Below are positions 1-5,948 of a stretch of 8,170 nt of DNA, piece after piece (position 1 is the stretch's first letter; each line of letters opens with the position of its first letter). A model generated the notes under the pieces. The model did not search any database, was not told where the DNA came from, and saw only the letters and a program-made list of their open reading frames with translations. Where the stretch lies: contig DJFQ01000260.1 of NCBI GenBank assembly GCA_002432095.1, forward strand, positions 2,274 to 10,443. Direction: 5' to 3'. Position numbers and translations under genes: made by a program. Origin of the DNA: Marinagarivorans sp. UBA5868 (lineage in GTDB: Bacteria; Pseudomonadota; Gammaproteobacteria; Pseudomonadales; Cellvibrionaceae).

Positions 1-13
1 CGCACAACGATTA

Positions 14-19
14 TTCCTC
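14..19 (-). promoter_or_regulatory. Possible ribosome binding site of a next leftward gene outside the window
   Basis: On the minus strand GAGGAA overlaps the TGA stop of the cryptochrome gene and lies 8 nt before a GTG at positions 5-3. This is what a tightly spaced downstream gene would look like, and it would make the cryptochrome the first or an internal gene of an operon that continues to the left. Only two bases follow the GTG inside the window, so no reading frame can be tested. It may equally be a chance match. Confidence 0.25.
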
Positions 20-1331
20 AGGCGATAGGCCAGCCATTGTAATCGCATGAATCCAGTTCGCCGGAATTGATATCGCCCTGCCATTTGCGAATGAATTTCT
101 TCTCGGGATCGTAACTTTCGGTTTGCCTGGCAATATCGAAACGGCGTTTGCCACGTGGATCAGCGCCCACACCTGCAAGGTATTGCCAGTTGCCCCAATT
201 TACCGCCACATCGTAATCCAACAGATGCTGTTCGAAATAGGCGGCGCCGTAACGCCAGTCGAGATCAAGCTCGTTCACCAGACAACTGACTACTATCTGT
301 CGCCCGCGGTTACTCATATAACCAGTCTGGTTAAGCTGCTTCATGCAGGCGTTCACCAGTGGGTAGGGGGTTTCGCCATTACACCATTTTTGAAATCGTT
401 CGGGATAAAAGCTCGTCAGCGGTTTGTGCATTTTAATGCCGCGAAAATAAAACAATTTCTGCTGGTTTTTATAGGCGTACCAGTGGAAGTACTCCCGCCA
501 CAATAATTCGTAATAAAGCCAGTAGGTGGATTGATTGGCGATACGACGATTTTCGTACATTTTAATGGTGGCGCAGACCTGCCGCGCGGAGATGCAGCCG
601 TTGGCCAACCAGGGGGACAATTTTGACGAATTCTGCCAGCCATCCAACTGATCCCGGTTTGCTTTGTATTGTGCCGGCAGGTCCCCCGCGAAATAATCTT
701 CGAGTTGCTGCAGTCCGTGATACTCGCCCCCCGCGAAAGGTGTGCCGCCGAAATGGCCCACCGAAGGAACAATCTGGGCACCGTCATCGAGATGATCAGG
801 TGATCGAGGCAATCTGCTGATGGGCCCCAGGGGCGGGCGCACGGACATATCCTCCACCTGCAAACGAAACTGACTGAACACAGAGGGCAATTCAAAGAGG
901 TTGAAAGGCAGCTCATCGGGACGGAACAGCGTATGGGTGTGAAATTGTTGAAATTCCACGCTGGGAAATCTCTGCTGCAGTAAAAGCCAATACTGGTTTT
1001 CGTAAAAGCCTGAATGGTTGGAGCGGAATACCGCCTCCACGGAATATTTGCGGATCAGATGTACCAAACTGGATAGAGAGTCTCCATAAACAATCAGCAG
1101 ATTTTGCCCCAACTCTGCCAGGCTGCGCTGCAATTGATCCAGGGATTCGCGTAAAAAGCGCCAGCGCGCCTGCCCCATACCCTGGCCCACATAGCGATTC
1201 GGTGCAAACCAATGTGGCTCTACAAAATAGACGCAAATTAATTGATGCGAACGCATGCCGGCCTGCAGTAGCGCCAGGTTGTCGCTGATGCGCAGGTCGT
1301 TGTTAAACCAATAAAGGGATGTTTTGAACAT
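18..1331 (-). CDS. DASH-type cryptochrome (photolyase/cryptochrome family)
   Basis: FAD-containing blue-light protein of the photolyase/cryptochrome family, 437 aa from the ATG at 1331, normal for Cry-DASH. Members repair UV-induced cyclobutane dimers in single-stranded or looped DNA and may act in light signalling; which applies here cannot be told. Visible features are an N-terminal antenna-domain start (LYWFNNDLR, residues 6-14), VFSQFR (151-156), the FAD-domain entry GGEYHGLQQLEDYF (201-214), SSKLSPWLANGCIS (235-248), and the most conserved block MSNRGRQ...LDYDVAVNWGNWQYLAGVGADPR (339-393). Trp316, Trp359 and Trp382 fit the electron-transfer triad. A TTG 42 nt upstream also opens the frame. 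ATG 1331 is preferred because the protein then starts at the family N-terminus, GGAAG and AGGA lie just before it, and the TTG would sit inside the predicted promoter. The gene is 134 bp from the upstream globin gene and probably has its own promoter. It lacks the helicase fusions and long C-terminal tails of animal cryptochromes. The family call is secure. Confidence 0.95.
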   Translation of the reverse strand: MFKTSLYWFNNDLRISDNLALLQAGMRSHQLICVYFVEPHWFAPNRYVGQGMGQARWRFLRESLDQLQRSLAELGQNLLIVYGDSLSSLVHLIRKYSVEAVFRSNHSGFYENQYWLLLQQRFPSVEFQQFHTHTLFRPDELPFNLFELPSVFSQFRLQVEDMSVRPPLGPISRLPRSPDHLDDGAQIVPSVGHFGGTPFAGGEYHGLQQLEDYFAGDLPAQYKANRDQLDGWQNSSKLSPWLANGCISARQVCATIKMYENRRIANQSTYWLYYELLWREYFHWYAYKNQQKLFYFRGIKMHKPLTSFYPERFQKWCNGETPYPLVNACMKQLNQTGYMSNRGRQIVVSCLVNELDLDWRYGAAYFEQHLLDYDVAVNWGNWQYLAGVGADPRGKRRFDIARQTESYDPEKKFIRKWQGDINSGELDSCDYNGWPIA

Positions 1332-1360
1332 GACACTTCCATCCTGGTTGAGCCATGCCC

Positions 1361-1386
1361 TACGGAGGACCAATTCATTCGGATCA
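1361..1386 (-). promoter_or_regulatory. Candidate ECF (RpoE/ChrR-like) promoter of the cryptochrome gene
   Basis: Reading leftward, TGATCC (1386-1381) is followed after exactly 16 nt by CGTA (1364-1361). From memory of the ECF11 family, promoters recognised by RpoE of the RpoE/ChrR singlet-oxygen response carry a TGATCC -35 element and a CGTA-type -10 element. Photolyase or cryptochrome genes are recurrent members of that regulon. Transcription would begin about 25 nt before the ATG at 1331, leaving a short leader with the AGGA/GGAAG ribosome binding site. The sigma factor gene itself is not in the window. The match rests on two short boxes, so it remains a prediction. Confidence 0.5.
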
Positions 1387-1388
1387 CA

Positions 1389-1402
1389 CGTGAATTGTCA
1401 CG
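1389..1402. promoter_or_regulatory. 14-bp dyad just upstream of the cryptochrome -35 box
   Basis: CGTGAATTGTCACG has perfect 5-bp arms (CGTGA/TCACG) around ATTG. It ends 2 bp before the TGATCC box of the proposed cryptochrome promoter, a position suited to an activator or repressor. I do not recognise a known operator in it, and a 5-bp arm can occur by chance. Confidence 0.3.
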
Positions 1403-1411
1403 ATTCTCGAC

Positions 1412-1463
1412 TGTGCAACAACAGGCACCTGTGCAACAACAGGCACTTGTGCAACAACAGGCA
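1412..1463. repeat. Three tandem copies of an 18-bp unit
   Basis: The unit TGTGCAACAACAGGCACC occurs at 1412-1429 and again at 1430-1447 with one change at the last base. The third copy, at 1448-1463, matches for 16 bases and ends 2 bp before the stop codon of the globin gene. Each unit contains GTGC-N8-GCAC, and each junction gives GCAC-NN-GTGC, so the array can pair with itself in several ways as DNA or RNA. No U-tract follows, so it is not a typical intrinsic terminator. It lies between the globin and cryptochrome genes, upstream of the proposed cryptochrome promoter. It could be repeated protein-binding sites, an RNA-stabilising element, or simple slippage duplication. Confidence 0.9.
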
Positions 1464-1465
1464 GA

Positions 1466-1927
1466 TTAACGGTGAAGGATTTGACCACGCATGGGAGCCA
1501 GGCGAGCCAGCAGGCGGTTTTGCGCCGGAACCGGTGTTCCGGCATCTTCCATCGCGCCGATCAGCAATTCCACCAGATGATTAAAATCCGCCTCTTGAAT
1601 CATCATGCCGGCATGAACCTGTTCCATGGAATCACCGGCATAGTGACATGGGCCATCGCTGACGGCGCAGAGCTGACCCTGCAAATGTTCGCGGAAGCGG
1701 CTGATTTTGGTTTCCGCATAAAAATGGAAAATTTTATCGTCTGCACCGATTCGCTCAATCAGGTGATCAACGATCAATGCCACGCCCTCGCGCCCGCCCA
1801 ATTGTTCATAAAGACTGGGCTTGGGATGCACTGCGCAGGCAGCCAGAAAAATCGCCCCCAAGAACAGTCCAATCAATCCCCTAGCACGACGCAGAGCCGC
1901 CACGATATTTGATCGGTTAATTATCAC
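1466..1927 (-). CDS. Group 1 truncated haemoglobin with a lipoprotein signal
   Basis: Haem protein of the 2/2 (truncated) globin group 1, 153 aa, predicted to be exported and lipid-anchored. The start is the GTG at 1927, which overlaps the TGA of the DUF3034 gene (GTGA) and has a perfect GGAGG 6 nt before it; the longer 189-aa frame runs back into that gene. Residues 1-30 are a signal peptide: basic RR at 13-14, hydrophobic LIGLFLGAIFLAA, then Cys31 in the lipobox FLAAC. The globin domain follows from SLYEQLGG (38-45) to LAPMRGQ (143-149), with proximal (F8) His105 in VHAGM. The B10 position, often Tyr, appears to be Ile57 within HLIERI. Cys87 and Cys94 lie in QLCAVSDGPC, on either side of a turn, a pattern I recall from other proteobacterial group 1 globins. 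Ligand (O2, NO or other) is unknown. Its operon partners suggest an envelope role in sensing or redox chemistry, which is inference. Confidence 0.88.
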   Translation of the reverse strand: MIINRSNIVAALRRARGLIGLFLGAIFLAACAVHPKPSLYEQLGGREGVALIVDHLIERIGADDKIFHFYAETKISRFREHLQGQLCAVSDGPCHYAGDSMEQVHAGMMIQEADFNHLVELLIGAMEDAGTPVPAQNRLLARLAPMRGQILHR

Positions 1928-2796
1928 CAATAGCCTCCAAGTGAGAAATACCAACCACGTTGATCTGACTGGCCAGCCACGTCCCCAAGGTCGAGCCACG
2001 CCGCAGTGAGGCTGACGGATTTGTTCGGAAACCACGCTACAAATAAATCCCGCCAGTCATCTTCCCGGACGACAAGATTGTCCGGTTTTTGCCGGTATTC
2101 AAAACCGAGCGCCCAATGAGGATTGAGAAAGATTGCTGAAGATAATTCGATATTGAGCGTTCGATTATCCCGTGGACCGCCAAACCCCAGGATGCCAAGC
2201 TGATTGGCGTCGGTAGAACGCGCCGCAACATTCCAGAAAAAGTTGTAGCCCGCCGCAGCACCGAGGTGAAGTTTGCTGACCGCCAGATAAATATCGGTAC
2301 CTGAATCCTGTTCAGCGCCAAGTAAATAGGCTATGGCTGGATCGGCAAGTTTTTTGTGCTGCACCCCCAGGCTCAATTGCGGCCAGGAGGTGTAGATGAT
2401 GTCGCCGTAAAGCCGCGTCTTGAACCCGACAATATCCTGTTCAATCTCTGCATCCAACGCCGCAACCGAAAAATTCTGTCGCGCCAGAGAAATCTCTACA
2501 CGATCATAAAAATTGGCCTGGGCGCCGCAAACATCCAGGCGGTAATCGTCCACCTGAGCACGGCTGCAAAAACCATTAAGAGCAAATTCCTCATCGCTGG
2601 CATACCCGGCCAATTGCGCCCAGGGTACCAGCCCTCCTCCCGCTGCCCCCTCCACCTGAAACACACCAGGCGTGGCAAGTATTTTGCCGCTCGCGCCATA
2701 GGCAGCAGAATTTAATAGGGTTGCCCCGCTTATCAGCATAAAAAACATAAAACGAAGAACTATGCCGCGCCCTTCACGCATGGTTGGAAACCGCAT
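1924..2796 (-). CDS. DUF3034 family protein, putative outer-membrane beta-barrel
   Basis: Protein of unknown function, 290 aa, recognised as DUF3034 by its run of family blocks: VEGAAGGGLVPWA (48-60), DSGTDIYLAVSKL (164-176), ANQLGILGFGG (197-207), EYRQKPDNL (233-241), WFPNKSVSLTAAWLDLGD (255-272) and DQRGWYFSL (278-286). A signal peptide is visible: basic start, hydrophobic stretch FMFFMLISGATLL (16-28), and likely cleavage around residues 31-35. The mature part alternates polar and hydrophobic residues in short aromatic-edged strands and ends in an aromatic residue (GYW), as barrels do; outer-membrane location is therefore inferred. Cys77 and Cys90 may form a disulfide. ATG 2796 has GGA 8 nt upstream and overlaps the EAL gene by 23 nt; ATG 2781, without a clear ribosome site, would give 285 aa and a shorter n-region. 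It sits between the c-di-GMP protein and the globin. Its substrate, if it is a channel, is unknown. Confidence 0.85.
   Translation of the reverse strand: MRFPTMREGRGIVLRFMFFMLISGATLLNSAAYGASGKILATPGVFQVEGAAGGGLVPWAQLAGYASDEEFALNGFCSRAQVDDYRLDVCGAQANFYDRVEISLARQNFSVAALDAEIEQDIVGFKTRLYGDIIYTSWPQLSLGVQHKKLADPAIAYLLGAEQDSGTDIYLAVSKLHLGAAAGYNFFWNVAARSTDANQLGILGFGGPRDNRTLNIELSSAIFLNPHWALGFEYRQKPDNLVVREDDWRDLFVAWFPNKSVSLTAAWLDLGDVAGQSDQRGWYFSLGGYW
1934..1938 (-). promoter_or_regulatory. Strong ribosome binding site setting the globin GTG start
   Basis: On the minus strand GGAGG lies 6 nt before the GTG at 1927 and inside the last codons of the DUF3034 gene. It decides the globin start in favour of GTG 1927 over TTG 1930 (spacing only 3) and GTG 1903 (no site). 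Together with the GTGA stop/start overlap it points to coupled translation. Confidence 0.8.
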
Positions 2797-5092
2797 AATA
2801 ATTTTCCAGCCAGGGTTTCAGCTCCGCTGCCGCAAAAGGTTTAGCAAGAAAATACCCCTGAATGTAGTCGGCGCCCATTTTGCGCAGCAGATGCAGTGAC
2901 GCTTCGTTTTCCACGCCTTCGGCGACCACGACAAGACCGAGGTTGTGACCGAGGTTGATCGTAGACTGCACGATCATCTGATCGGTGGGCGAAGCGTCGA
3001 GCTTGAGAATAAAGCTCTTGTCGATTTTTAGTTCATCGACAGGCAATTTTTTCAACTTTCCCAGAGACGACTGGCCGATGCCATAGTCGTCGACGGAAAT
3101 ACCAAAGCCCTCATCCCGCAGCTGTTTTAAGACCGAGATGGCTTGCAACTCATTGCTCATCAGATCGCGCTCCGTCAGCTCCAACGTGATAAAGGCTGGT
3201 GCAATTCCGAATTCCGCTAAAATCTTTTTGAGAAAATCGCAGAAATCCGGGTGGTTGATATCCTGCGCGGAAATATTGATCGCTGCGCGCATTTGAATTC
3301 CCTCCCGCTGCCACTGGCACACCTGGCGCACCACCGTGCGCAGCACCCAGCGGGATAGATCAAAAATAAGTCCTGTCTGCTCGGCCAGACTGACAAAAAT
3401 TTCCGGCGATACCCAACCGTGATCCGGGCGACGCCAGCGGATCAAAGATTCCACTTTGTCGATCTGTCCTGTGCGCAGGTTCAGTTTGGGTTGGTAATAC
3501 ATGAACAACTGACCATCATCACGCTGCATGGCCGAGCGTAAAGCCTCCACAATGGCCAAACGCTGGAGTAGCATTTCATCTTCGCCGGTGCGGTAAAAAC
3601 GTAAATCACCGCCCTCATTGCGCACGCTTTCCAAAGCTATAGTGACGCGGCGCAGAAGTGTTTTGCCGTCGCCGCCATCAGCAGGAAATTCACAGACACC
3701 CGCGCGGAATGACAGCGGAATTTCCAGATCCGCCACGGCAACCGGCTGACGCAGCAGGTCGAGCAATTCACGACAGCAGATGGCGGCACTCTCCCCTTCC
3801 GCCAACGGTAACAGCGATACAAATTCATCACCTCCAATACGCGCATGTTCGCCGGGATGCCGCGCCAGCCGGTCGGCAATGGCGCGCAGACAGCGGTCTC
3901 CCATATCCGGGCCAAGGCTATTGTTGATGAATTGAAATCCGCGAATGTTCAGAGCAAAAACCACAAAGCTGTCGCCGCTCTTAACCATGCGATCAATCAA
4001 TTCCAGCAGTGCGTTGCGATTGTGGAGTCCCGTCAAACCGTCGTGCCGCGCCTGAAACAATACCTGCTGCTCGCGCTGATCAATTTTTTTCCCCATATCG
4101 GCGAATGCGTTGAACAAGGATGCTATTTCATCGTTCGCCTGGCGATGCAATGAGGCGCCGTCGTACTGGCCCAACGCAAAACGTCGCGCCGCGACAACCA
4201 GTTTTGCCAGAGGCACGGTCAAGTTGCGGGCGAGCAATACACTGGCAGCAAGACCGATCAGCAAAATAATCCCGGCCAGCACCAGCATAGTTTGCAACTG
4301 GCGATCCAGATCACGGTAAAAATCTACCAGCCCGGCGCTGATCAGAACCCCCACCGGGCGATCGGAAACTGCGTTCAGTTCAAGTTGATGGCTGCTGAAT
4401 TCCGCGCGCGAAAAAAATAGGCCCGGTAGCGAACGCGAATGTAATTCGCTGATGAAAGGGGCATTTTTTGCCAGCGGCAGAGAACTGCTGAGCAACCGCT
4501 GGCGGCCGTCAAAAAAGCTGATTTCCATACCTGTCAGCTCGCGCAGTTCCAGCGTCACTGCCGCATCGATTTCGAATCCGACGAGGGTATAGGCAATTAA
4601 TCTGGGGGCATTCACCGGCAGCAGAATGACCTGATAAAGGACGTTATCGAACACCACAAAAAAACCCTGCCCGGGCGCTTGGATCAAATCCCTGGTCAGC
4701 CAGTCGAACGCCGTGCTGTCATCTCTATCCGTTCCGGCGCTGGTGGAAATGAGATTGCCATTAATGTCCAGCAACCACATCAACTCTGCGCCTATGCGGG
4801 CACTGTGGTTGGCAAGTGCGCTCGCGATGGTATCCGCATCACGCGTGGCAACCGCCTGCTTGAAACCAAAATCCGCGGTGAGCACCTGTGCAGCGGTGGC
4901 GAGCACCGCCTCGCGGGATTCCAGATACTGCCGGAATACGTTATCCGTATGCACCATGCTGCGGGTCAGATGCTGGCGGTGGTTCTCCCAGGTAAACAGC
5001 CAGAAAGCCAACAACAGCACCAGGCAGCACACAGCCACCAACGTCACGCACAGCAGTGCAATCTGGTTCTTCAGGTTATTTGTCGGCCGCAC
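2774..5092 (-). CDS. Membrane-bound GGDEF/EAL c-di-GMP protein with periplasmic sensor region
   Basis: Predicted inner-membrane c-di-GMP phosphodiesterase, 772 aa from GTG 5092. Order: membrane helix (about 9-33), periplasmic Cache-like sensor region (34-268), second helix (268-288), HAMP-like linker (289-333), GGDEF domain (345-501), EAL domain (511-763). The EAL signature reads ESL (Glu548), with Asn606, Glu638 in ELTE, Asp668-Asp669, Lys689, Glu725 and Gln745 all present, so hydrolysis of c-di-GMP is likely. The GGDEF motif is intact (420-424), but the metal-binding Asp of the usual DxD stretch is Asn382 in ALNIRGF and the inhibitory RxxD site is RxxG, so cyclase activity is doubtful; the domain may instead bind GTP and regulate. 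The frame stays open for 67 more codons upstream inside the cupredoxin gene. GTG 5092 is chosen because AGG lies 9 nt before it, it overlaps the cupredoxin gene by only 17 nt, and the protein then begins just before the first helix. The periplasmic region probably senses something linked to the co-encoded envelope proteins (inference). Confidence 0.9.
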   Translation of the reverse strand: MRPTNNLKNQIALLCVTLVAVCCLVLLLAFWLFTWENHRQHLTRSMVHTDNVFRQYLESREAVLATAAQVLTADFGFKQAVATRDADTIASALANHSARIGAELMWLLDINGNLISTSAGTDRDDSTAFDWLTRDLIQAPGQGFFVVFDNVLYQVILLPVNAPRLIAYTLVGFEIDAAVTLELRELTGMEISFFDGRQRLLSSSLPLAKNAPFISELHSRSLPGLFFSRAEFSSHQLELNAVSDRPVGVLISAGLVDFYRDLDRQLQTMLVLAGIILLIGLAASVLLARNLTVPLAKLVVAARRFALGQYDGASLHRQANDEIASLFNAFADMGKKIDQREQQVLFQARHDGLTGLHNRNALLELIDRMVKSGDSFVVFALNIRGFQFINNSLGPDMGDRCLRAIADRLARHPGEHARIGGDEFVSLLPLAEGESAAICCRELLDLLRQPVAVADLEIPLSFRAGVCEFPADGGDGKTLLRRVTIALESVRNEGGDLRFYRTGEDEMLLQRLAIVEALRSAMQRDDGQLFMYYQPKLNLRTGQIDKVESLIRWRRPDHGWVSPEIFVSLAEQTGLIFDLSRWVLRTVVRQVCQWQREGIQMRAAINISAQDINHPDFCDFLKKILAEFGIAPAFITLELTERDLMSNELQAISVLKQLRDEGFGISVDDYGIGQSSLGKLKKLPVDELKIDKSFILKLDASPTDQMIVQSTINLGHNLGLVVVAEGVENEASLHLLRKMGADYIQGYFLAKPFAAAELKPWLENYYAVSNHA

Positions 5093-5747
5093 GAAATTTT
5101 GCCTGAAAGGTATCGCGGGGAGCGGGAGTGGCAATATCAAGCGACAGCACAAAGCTGCCATCCGGCAGTCGTTCCGCATTTTTATCGGTGCTGAATTCAG
5201 CACGGGATTCCGGTCCTGCGGAGTGCTGCGCGTGCCAGACGAATACCCGCCGCGTGGGCACTGGTTTGGCCAAAATAATTTCGCCGCGTCCATCCTCCGC
5301 CGTCACCGCCACCTGCGCAGAAGCCGCCACATAAATGTATCCCACCATGGCATCGTGAATATTACAGCCGAGTACCACTACACCAGGACGGTCAAAAAAC
5401 ACCGGGCTTTCCGGGTGGCCCGAATAGAGCTTGAGTTCAAACGATTTGGCGGGGGAAAAGGAATAGACGTGGTGACGGATATTGTCGCTATTGGGAAAAC
5501 GCACCTGCTGCCCCTGCTGCACAACGAGAAGTTCGGGCTCAAAACGTTTGCTGCGCTGATCCATCACGGCGGGCGCTAATGACCCAGGCGTAACGCCGGA
5601 AACGGATGTTTCTACTTCCACAACAGCATCTTTCAGGGGGTGGCGATTCTGGTCCATTACCACAAAGTGCAACGACTCTGCGGAAGCCGCTGCACCGGCG
5701 GTTCCAACACATGCGACCGCGAGCGCAATGAACAATCGTATTTTCAT
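5076..5747 (-). CDS. Secreted cupredoxin, 'methylamine utilization protein' type
   Basis: Predicted periplasmic type 1 copper protein, 223 aa. Residues 1-23 form a signal peptide (MKIRLFIALAVACVG..., cleavage after ASA). A short beta-sandwich-like segment (LHFVVMDQNRHPLKDAVVEVE, 26-46) precedes the cupredoxin core. The copper ligands can be read as a His in NIRHHVYSF (His92 or His93) and Cys128, His131 and Met134 in LGCNIHDAM, the usual His-Cys-His-Met set of plastocyanin- and azurin-like proteins. A C-terminal beta-rich extension (140-223) has no motif I recognise. Databases commonly label such proteins 'methylamine utilization protein', but no methylamine dehydrogenase genes are present here and that role should not be assumed. 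It is the first gene of the leftward operon and overlaps the GGDEF/EAL gene, so it may be an electron carrier, or a copper or redox input to the periplasmic sensor of that protein (inference). The start ATG 5747 has only a weak AGG upstream but fits the signal peptide. Confidence 0.88.
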   Translation of the reverse strand: MKIRLFIALAVACVGTAGAAASAESLHFVVMDQNRHPLKDAVVEVETSVSGVTPGSLAPAVMDQRSKRFEPELLVVQQGQQVRFPNSDNIRHHVYSFSPAKSFELKLYSGHPESPVFFDRPGVVVLGCNIHDAMVGYIYVAASAQVAVTAEDGRGEIILAKPVPTRRVFVWHAQHSAGPESRAEFSTDKNAERLPDGSFVLSLDIATPAPRDTFQAKFRAADK

Positions 5748-5817
5748 GAGGGAATGCCTGGAGCCTGCGAAAGTGCCTTTTTCTGGTGCAAAAAATTCAT
5801 GCGGCTAAATGTATTTG

Positions 5818-5846
5818 AGTATGGTCGGCGATAGGCCGGAATTCAA
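5818..5846 (-). promoter_or_regulatory. Candidate sigma70-type promoter of the leftward operon
   Basis: Minus-strand TTGAAT (5846-5841) and CATACT (5823-5818) are separated by 17 nt, each matching four of six consensus bases. Transcription would start near 5811, giving a leader of about 60 nt before the cupredoxin ATG. It is the best pair I found in the divergent region, but such matches are common by chance. Confidence 0.3.
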
Positions 5847-5860
5847 ACCGCGCGGCAGGC

Positions 5861-5893
5861 AAATCGGCTGAACTGCGCAGGCAGCCGCGATTT
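5861..5893. promoter_or_regulatory. 33-bp imperfect palindrome upstream of the flavodoxin operon
   Basis: Arms AAATCGGCTG (5861-5870) and CAGCCGCGATTT (5882-5893) are complementary apart from a 2-base bulge. The centre contains the perfect 8-bp palindrome CTGCGCAG (5873-5880). It could be an operator for either diverging operon, or a stem-loop in the 5' leader of the MioC-type gene, whose ATG lies 55 bp downstream. The rest of the 201-bp divergent region shows no RNA gene and no clear rightward promoter. Confidence 0.4.
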
Positions 5894-5948
5894 GATCTGG
5901 CGCTCTCACCGCTCTACCATTGCGATCCTTTTACCGACACCGCAGTTT

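Larger units (their letters stand above)
5748..5948. other. Divergent intergenic region
   Basis: These 201 bp separate the start codons of the leftward cupredoxin operon and the rightward flavodoxin operon, so both transcription starts should lie here. It contains the weak leftward TTGAAT/CATACT pair and the 33-bp palindrome described separately. A TTG-started extension of the MioC frame begins at 5892 but codes for nothing recognisable. No tRNA, small-RNA terminator or riboswitch could be made out. Confidence 0.6.

Noticed and set aside
416..1236. Two further minus-strand frames (416-916 and 913-1236) inside the cryptochrome gene
   Set aside because: They are frame shadows of the cryptochrome, whose own frame is unbroken and carries all conserved motifs.
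1332..1373. TTG start giving a 451-aa cryptochrome
   Set aside because: The extra 14 residues do not match the family N-terminus and would be read from within the proposed promoter spacer; ATG 1331 has a better ribosome binding site.
1412..1463. CRISPR array
   Set aside because: The 18-bp units are directly adjacent with no spacers, and no cas genes are present.
1472..1912. 146-codon plus-strand frame over the globin gene
   Set aside because: Antisense to a gene with a strong ribosome binding site, lipobox and globin motifs; no recognisable protein.
1928..2035. 189-aa version of the globin
   Set aside because: Its first 36 residues lie in a shifted frame of the DUF3034 gene and precede a complete signal peptide that starts at GTG 1927 behind GGAGG.
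4713..5579. 288-codon open frame on the plus strand
   Set aside because: It lies antisense to the 3' end of the cupredoxin gene and the 5' end of the c-di-GMP gene, resembles no family I know, and runs opposite to two proteins with clear domain motifs.
5076..5747. Methylamine metabolism
   Set aside because: The usual database name of this cupredoxin suggests it, but no methylamine dehydrogenase subunit or maturation gene is in the window.
5753..5790. Sigma54 promoter (GGCAC with a downstream GC) on the minus strand
   Set aside because: The GG to GC spacing does not fit the required 10 nt and the TTGC half is missing.
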